Program-made: the position numbers and the translations under genes | Part shown: in pieces, positions 13,040 to 17,926 of the stretch | Numbering within the stretch: the first letter of the stretch is position 1 | How the letters are laid out: the number at the start of each line of letters is the position of its first letter | Assembly: GCA_019415925.1 (NCBI GenBank) | Contig: DXYG01000051.1 | Coordinates: 1-17,926 of the forward strand | DNA from: Clostridiales bacterium | Lineage (GTDB): Bacteria > Bacillota > Clostridia > Oscillospirales > Acutalibacteraceae | Length of the DNA: 17,926 nucleotides | Reading direction: 5' to 3' | Notes under the pieces: generated by a model | What the model was told of the DNA's origin: nothing | The model's input: the letters and a program-made list of their open reading frames with translations, nothing else | The model's database searches: none

Positions 13040-16000
13040 ATGCTATCAAAATTCAGCGTCAAAAAACCTATGACAGTTTTTGTATGCTTTGTAATCATCA
13101 TCGTACTCGGCGTTGTGTCGTTTACAAAAATGACGCCCGACTTACTGCCGAATATGGACTTTCCCTATGCGATGATTATGACAGCCTACGGCGGTCAGAC
13201 GCCCGAAACTGTTGAAGCAACCGTAACAAAACCGCTTGAACAGTCAATTTCAACCATTGACGGCGTTAAGGAGATAACCTCTAATTCTGCCGAAAACTAC
13301 TCGGTGCTCATTATCGAGTTTGAGGACGGCACGAATATGGACACCGCAACCGTTGATTTGCGTTCAAGCCTTGACACAATCTCGGACAACTGGCCTGACG
13401 GAGTGGGTACTCCCTACCTTATCAAGGCAAATCCGAGCATGCTGCCTGTTGCTATGACGGCTGTTGAATATGAGGGCAAGGGCAGAAACGAGCTTTCCGA
13501 TTATGTAAGCAACGAGCTTATAAACAAGCTTGAGGGAATCGACGGCGTTGCCTCTGTTTCAGACAAGGGTATTGTAGTTGAGGAAGAAAACATCGTAATT
13601 TCGCAGAAAAAGATTGATGCGCTCAACAAGAAGATTTCAGCCGCTCTTGACGACCGGTTTGCAGACGCAGAGGATAAGCTTGACAGTGCCAAAAAGGAAA
13701 TTGACGAAAATATCAGCAAAGCTGAAAGCGGAAGTCAGACAATCAACTCATCTATTGAGCAGATTAATGCTCAGCAAGAGGCTGTAGCATCTCAGCTTGA
13801 GGATGCTCAGAAGAACGCCGAAAACGGAAAAACTCAGCTTTTGTCTGCAAAAATGCAGCTGCTCGACCGGAAATCCTCGCTTACTCAGACAAAACAGACG
13901 CTTGAAACGGCTTATCAGGCTCTTTTGTCAATCAAGTCCTCTTACGAGGATTTGCTCGCTCAAAAGCAACAGCTTACCGACACGCTCAATACACTTAATC
14001 AGATAAGCGACAATTACGTTGCAATCGTCAAGCAGATGGCTGCTCTTGACAAGGACAGTGAGGAGTATAAACAGCTTGAAAAACAGCTTGAAGAGATTGA
14101 CGAGCAGTTAAAGCCCTATAATATCAGAAAAGAAGGACTTGCGCTTGCGATTGAGTCAACAAATGCGGCTCTTTCAACGGTTGACACCTCGCTTGAACAG
14201 ATTAACGAAACGCTCGCAGAGCTTGGAACAGATACCTCAAGCCTTGATTCCACTCTAAAAGAGCTTACAGATAAAATCGCCGTAATCAACGACGGTATTG
14301 CTCAGCTTGACAGCGCAATAGTCGGACTTGACGACAAGTCGGTTTCCGTTGACGGCGCACTTGCTACAATCTCAAAACAGCAGTCAAGCGCTGACTTTAA
14401 AATGTCGTCTGCGCTTTCAACGCTGACTGCAAAGCAGAGCGAGGTTTCGAGTGCCGCAACTCAGCTTGAATCAGCAAAAACCGAGGTTCAAAGCTCAATT
14501 GACACCTTAAAAGAGCAAAAGGACAAGGCAAAAGACAAGGCGGATATGAACAACACCGTCACGCTTGAAAACGTTTCAAATATCCTCACTGCGCAGAACT
14601 TTTCAATGCCCGCAGGCTACATAACCGACAACGAAAACAACAAATATATGGTGCGTGTCGGCGACAAGGTGGACAACGAAGACGAGCTTAAAAGCCTCGT
14701 GCTTTTCGACACAAAGATTGACGGCATAGGTGTTGTGACTCTTGACGACGTTGCAGACGTTTTCCTTGCAGATAATTCTGATGAAATCTACGCTAAAATC
14801 AACGGCAACGCAGGCGTTGTGCTCAGCTTTTCAAAGCAGAGCGATATTGCAACCTCTACCGTCTGCGAAAATATCAACACCACGCTCAAAGAGCTGAGCG
14901 AAGAAAACGAAGGTCTTAACTTCACCAACCTCTACAGTCAGGGAGATTACATTTCAATTGTTATTAACAGCGTACTCCAAAACCTGCTTCTGGGCGCAAT
15001 TTTAGCAATAATAATCCTCTTCCTGTTCCTGCGTGACATAAAGCCTACAATAATAGTAGCCTGCTCAATACCGATAAGCGTTGTTTTTGCAATCGTGCTT
15101 ATGTATTTCAGCGGAGTAACGCTGAATATGATTTCGCTTTCGGGACTTGCAATCGGCGTCGGAATGCTTGTGGATAACTCGGTAGTTGTAATTGAAAACA
15201 TATACCGATTAAGAGGTCTGGGCTACTCTCCGATTCAGGCGTCGCTTAACGGTGCAAAGCAGGTTGCAGGTGCAATTGCCTCGTCAACGCTTACAACAAT
15301 ATGCGTGTTCCTGCCGATTGTGTTTGTCGAGGGAATCACAAGACAGCTGTTTGTTGATATGGCGCTCACAATTGCCTACTCACTGCTTGCCAGCCTTATT
15401 GTCGCACTGACGGTTGTTCCTGCTATGGGACAAAGAATGCTGCGCAAAATCAAACCGCAGAAGAATCCCGATAACAGCAGAATCATCAAAGGCTACGAAA
15501 AATCTCTGCGTTTTGTACTGCGCCACAAGGTATGCTCAATTATCGTTGTAGTTGCAATACTTTGTGCAAGTATGTTCGGTGCGCTTGCAAGGGGCTTCAG
15601 CTTTATGCCGAATATGAGCAGTACCGAGGTTCAGGTTTCCGCAAAGCTTGACGACAATGCAACGCTTGAAGAAACAATCGACACAGCCGAGCAGATAAAC
15701 AAGATACTGAACGGCTATGACGAGTTTGAAACTGTCGGCGTAATAACAGGCGGTACTTCAAGTCTTATGGGAATTTCTATGGGCGGCTCTTCGTCGGATA
15801 CGGGCAGTGTAACTGCTTACGGCGTACTAAAGGACGAATACACGAAGAAAAGCGAAGAAATCTGCGACAGATTAAATGCCGACTTTGAAAAGGTAAAGGG
15901 TGAAATTACCGTTAGCGGCGGCTCTTCGACAAGTTCAATGTCAACGCTTTTAGGTGACGGTGGAATCGAAATCACTCTCTACGGCGACGATATTGAAACG

Positions 16001-17080
16001 CTCAAGAAAACCGCAGAGGATATGGCTAAACAGCTTGAAACCGTTGAGGGAATTGATGAAACCGACAGCGGAGTTGGCGCAACCTCGCCCGAAATCAAAA
16101 TAAGCGTCAACAAGGAAAAAGCCGCTGAAAAGGGACTTACCGTTGCACAGGTATACCAGCAGGTAGCGTCGGCTGTTGCAAGCGAAAAGACATCTACAAA
16201 GCTTACAAACGGCAACGGCAGCGACATTGACGTTGTAATCGTCAAGGACGAGAGCAAAAATGTTTCTCCCGATACAATCGGAAGCATTGACATCACCTAC
16301 AAAGACAGTGAGGAAAACGAAAAGACAACCTCTCTTTCATCAATCGCCGATATTTCAAAGTCGGAAACAATAGACGTAATCACACGTCAGGACCAGAAGC
16401 GTTATCTTTCAATTACGGGTACGCTGAAAAACGGCTACACAATGACGGACGTTTCAAACAACGCACAAAAGCTGTTTAACGACTATAAGCTCCCCGAAGG
16501 CTGTTCAATTGAATTTGCAGGCAGTAACAAGGCTACAATGGAGGCAATGTCACAGCTTATGCTTATGCTTTTGCTCGGCGTAGTGCTTATCTACCTTATT
16601 ATGGTTGCTCAGTTCCAAAGTCTGAAGTCACCGTTTATCATTATGTTTACAATTCCTCTTGCATTCACGGGTGGTTTCCTCGGTCTGCTCATAACAGGCT
16701 TTGACGTCAGCGTTGTTTCGCTTATCGGTTTCATAATGCTTTGCGGTATCATCGTAAATAACGGCATCGTGCTTGTTGACTACATCAACAGACTGCGCCG
16801 TGACGGAAAAGAGCGTGTTGAGGCGATTGTTGAGGCAGGCAAAACGAGAATGCGTCCTATCCTGATTACAGCTCTCACCACAATTCTCGGACTTTCCGTA
16901 ATGGCTCTCGGAATCGGAACGGGTGCCGAGATGATGCAGCCGCTTGCAATCGTATGCATAGGCGGTCTGATTTACGCAACATTTATGACGCTATACATTA
17001 TCCCCGTAATTTATGACGCTTTCAACAAAAAGGAGCTCCGCAAGGTTGAAGAAAGCGAGCTTGAAGCTATTGACGAGTAA
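13040..17080 (+). CDS. RND-family efflux transporter with a ~300-residue coiled-coil insertion
   Basis: This 1346-residue protein is an AcrB/SwrC-like RND permease (ACR_tran), whose members are usually about 1020-1070 residues. TM1 is near 11-31. The first porter half follows, then TM2-TM6 from about 645, then the second porter half and a C-terminal TM bundle from about 1170. TM4 has GMLVDNSVVVIENI with Asp712 but Asn713 where AcrB has Asp408. TM10 has GIIVNNGIVLVDYIN, with Asn1240 where AcrB has Lys940. The excess is at about 204-503: Gln/Lys/Glu/Ser-rich helical sequence with heptad-like hydrophobics, inserted where AcrB has its docking-domain start. Flanking sequence resumes at TLENVSNILTAQNFSMPAGY. 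RBS AGGAG lies 7 bases before the ATG. It exports an unknown amphiphile using the proton gradient. No adaptor (MFP) gene is adjacent. Confidence 0.92.
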   Translation: MLSKFSVKKPMTVFVCFVIIIVLGVVSFTKMTPDLLPNMDFPYAMIMTAYGGQTPETVEATVTKPLEQSISTIDGVKEITSNSAENYSVLIIEFEDGTNMDTATVDLRSSLDTISDNWPDGVGTPYLIKANPSMLPVAMTAVEYEGKGRNELSDYVSNELINKLEGIDGVASVSDKGIVVEEENIVISQKKIDALNKKISAALDDRFADAEDKLDSAKKEIDENISKAESGSQTINSSIEQINAQQEAVASQLEDAQKNAENGKTQLLSAKMQLLDRKSSLTQTKQTLETAYQALLSIKSSYEDLLAQKQQLTDTLNTLNQISDNYVAIVKQMAALDKDSEEYKQLEKQLEEIDEQLKPYNIRKEGLALAIESTNAALSTVDTSLEQINETLAELGTDTSSLDSTLKELTDKIAVINDGIAQLDSAIVGLDDKSVSVDGALATISKQQSSADFKMSSALSTLTAKQSEVSSAATQLESAKTEVQSSIDTLKEQKDKAKDKADMNNTVTLENVSNILTAQNFSMPAGYITDNENNKYMVRVGDKVDNEDELKSLVLFDTKIDGIGVVTLDDVADVFLADNSDEIYAKINGNAGVVLSFSKQSDIATSTVCENINTTLKELSEENEGLNFTNLYSQGDYISIVINSVLQNLLLGAILAIIILFLFLRDIKPTIIVACSIPISVVFAIVLMYFSGVTLNMISLSGLAIGVGMLVDNSVVVIENIYRLRGLGYSPIQASLNGAKQVAGAIASSTLTTICVFLPIVFVEGITRQLFVDMALTIAYSLLASLIVALTVVPAMGQRMLRKIKPQKNPDNSRIIKGYEKSLRFVLRHKVCSIIVVVAILCASMFGALARGFSFMPNMSSTEVQVSAKLDDNATLEETIDTAEQINKILNGYDEFETVGVITGGTSSLMGISMGGSSSDTGSVTAYGVLKDEYTKKSEEICDRLNADFEKVKGEITVSGGSSTSSMSTLLGDGGIEITLYGDDIETLKKTAEDMAKQLETVEGIDETDSGVGATSPEIKISVNKEKAAEKGLTVAQVYQQVASAVASEKTSTKLTNGNGSDIDVVIVKDESKNVSPDTIGSIDITYKDSEENEKTTSLSSIADISKSETIDVITRQDQKRYLSITGTLKNGYTMTDVSNNAQKLFNDYKLPEGCSIEFAGSNKATMEAMSQLMLMLLLGVVLIYLIMVAQFQSLKSPFIIMFTIPLAFTGGFLGLLITGFDVSVVSLIGFIMLCGIIVNNGIVLVDYINRLRRDGKERVEAIVEAGKTRMRPILITALTTILGLSVMALGIGTGAEMMQPLAIVCIGGLIYATFMTLYIIPVIYDAFNKKELRKVEESELEAIDE

Positions 17081-17130
17081 AAAAGATGTGCCTGCATAAG
17101 GTACTGCGGTAAAATTCGTATAATCAAAGT

Positions 17131-17163
17131 AAAAGCGAACGGCACAAAAACCGTTCGCTTTTT
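17131..17163 (+). terminator. Terminator of the tetR-RND operon, possibly bidirectional
   Basis: AAAAGCGAACGG (17131-17142) pairs perfectly over 12 bp with CCGTTCGCTTTT (17151-17162). The A/T-rich stem base makes T-runs on both strands, so it could also stop the convergent ybaK transcript. Confidence 0.9.
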
Positions 17164-17185
17164 GTTATAATGATTTGTTATGTTT

Positions 17186-17214
17186 CGGGACGTCAGGAAT
17201 GCCGTCCCCTACGG
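17186..17214. repeat. Truncated copy of the unit B palindromic repeat
   Basis: These 29 bases, read on the minus strand, match 27 of the first 29 bases of the element at 10419-10447. The GGGACG/CGTCCC hairpin and the CCCCTACGG end are kept. The similarity stops sharply on both sides, so the other two hairpins of unit B are absent. It lies between two convergent genes. Confidence 0.85.
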
Positions 17215-17239
17215 ATATTGATGAAATGTTATAAAATAA

Positions 17240-17719
17240 TCATTTACCTTTTACTATATCAGCACACTGTCCGTCTGTAAGGCGGATAAGCTCAACAGGC
17301 TTTAAGTCAATCTGATAGCCGATTTTTCCTGCGCTTACGATAATCTGCGGAATATTCTGCGCCGTAATGTGGAATGTCGTTTTGTACTTCTTTTTCATTC
17401 CGATTGGAGAACAGCCTCCTCTTACGTAACCCGTTACCTTTGTAATGTCCTTGACGTGAATCATCTCAACCGACTTTTCACCAACGCTTTTGGCGCACTT
17501 TTTCAAATCAAGCTCATCTGCTACGGGTACTACAAAAACATAGTAGTCCTTATTACCCTTTGTTACAAGCGTTTTGAAAACATATTCGGGATTCTGACCC
17601 AAGAGCTTTGCAACGCTCACTCCGTCAACGGCTTCTTTGCCGTGAGGATATTCGTGGGCAGTGTAATCAACGCCCTCTTTATCGAGTATTCTCATTACAT
17701 TTGTCTTGAATTCGCTCAT
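17240..17719 (-). CDS. ybaK: YbaK-type Cys-tRNA(Pro) deacylase
   Basis: This 159-residue cytoplasmic protein belongs to the YbaK/EbsC family. YbaK members hydrolyse cysteine mischarged onto tRNA(Pro) by prolyl-tRNA synthetase, protecting translation accuracy. The conserved catalytic-pocket lysine is Lys49 in VFKTLV, and the family loop GGCSPIGMKKK is at 101-111. The C-terminal part, SAGKIGYQIDLKP, is also typical. Length is normal. The ribosome site is weak (AAGG upstream of the ATG). The gene is transcribed alone and convergent with the RND operon. Broader specificity within the aminoacyl-tRNA deacylase family is possible. Confidence 0.92.
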   Translation of the reverse strand: MSEFKTNVMRILDKEGVDYTAHEYPHGKEAVDGVSVAKLLGQNPEYVFKTLVTKGNKDYYVFVVPVADELDLKKCAKSVGEKSVEMIHVKDITKVTGYVRGGCSPIGMKKKYKTTFHITAQNIPQIIVSAGKIGYQIDLKPVELIRLTDGQCADIVKGK

Positions 17720-17743
17720 TATTATCGTCTGCCTTTATTTTAA

Positions 17744-17773
17744 ATTTTATTGGAAATATTATTAGAATATCAA
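17744..17773 (-). promoter_or_regulatory. Possible promoter of ybaK
   Basis: On the minus strand TTGATA (plus 17768-17773), an 18-base spacer and TAAAAT (17744-17749) lie about 25 bases before the start codon. The -35/-10 layout is the same as the alkaline phosphatase promoter. The whole region is AT-rich, so chance matches are likely. Confidence 0.4.
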
Positions 17774-17857
17774 AATATTTTTATTTTTTCAATAGCTTAT
17801 ATATTCAGGCTAAAACCATAAATAATAGTTGTTTGTTGGTTTCAGGTTACAAACCGT

Positions 17858-17884
17858 TTGACAAAAACCGACAAAACATATAAT
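17858..17884 (+). promoter_or_regulatory. Possible promoter of a gene beyond the window end
   Basis: TTGACA (17858-17863) and TATAAT (17879-17884) are both consensus boxes but only 15 bases apart, shorter than optimal. A weak GGTTT/AAACC dyad (within 17839-17856) lies just before it. No coding region starts before base 17926. Confidence 0.4.
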
Positions 17885-17926
17885 TTGCCTAAAATACACA
17901 CAATTATATTCCAAATAATGATTGAT

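Noticed and set aside
13501..13719. Minus-strand open frames inside the RND gene (also at 14947-15201 and 15979-16296)
   Set aside because: They are Ser/Ile-rich mirror readings of the coding strand with no ribosome sites or domains.
17369..17743. Plus-strand open frame of 124 residues opposite ybaK
   Set aside because: It is the antisense of a clear YbaK coding region and shows no family motif or ribosome site.

Overview
The window reads as chromosomal DNA of a low-to-mid-GC Gram-positive gut or rumen clostridium, most likely a Ruminococcus-like member of the Oscillospiraceae. The evidence is a secreted protein with a type I dockerin, a ylxM-ffh pair and an rpsP-khpA pair in Firmicutes style, lipoprotein signal peptides, strong AGGAGG-type ribosome binding sites and consensus sigma-A promoters. 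The species is not fixed by anything seen here. No rRNA, tRNA, CRISPR array, phage or transposase gene was found.

Layout. (1) Bases 1-2600 are housekeeping: a consensus promoter and 5'-UTR hairpin, ylxM and ffh (signal recognition particle), a 158-bp element with terminal inverted repeats that looks like a MITE, then rpsP and khpA closed by a strong terminator. (2) Bases 2650-4760 hold one monocistronic secreted dockerin/S41-peptidase-like protein. (3) Bases 4838-7636 on the minus strand hold a SAM methyltransferase and a HAD phosphatase, probably co-transcribed, and a separate lipoprotein alkaline phosphatase with its own promoter and terminator. (4) Bases 7775-10223 are a complete polar amino acid ABC transporter operon (binding lipoprotein, permease, ATPase). 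(5) Bases 10225-12250 hold an O-antigen-ligase/Wzy-like membrane protein. Its probable promoter is separated from the gene by about 340 bp containing two adjacent palindromic repeat elements. (6) Bases 12311-17163 are a TetR-RND efflux operon with a consensus promoter whose spacer is a perfect palindrome. The RND pump is about 300 residues longer than usual because of a long coiled-coil insertion in its first extracytoplasmic half. (7) Bases 17240-17719 on the minus strand encode a YbaK-type Cys-tRNA(Pro) deacylase. A third, truncated copy of the palindromic repeat lies between it and the pump.

Most genes are ordinary. The items most worth following are the RND transporter with a built-in coiled coil and no adaptor gene, the TetR operator buried in the promoter spacer, the dockerin-linked S41 protein with an extra EF-hand-like loop and no CtpA-type lysine, the alkaline phosphatase lacking a zinc-ligand histidine, and two unrelated families of non-coding palindromic repeats. 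I found no wholly new multi-gene system. The coiled-coil RND operon is the nearest candidate.
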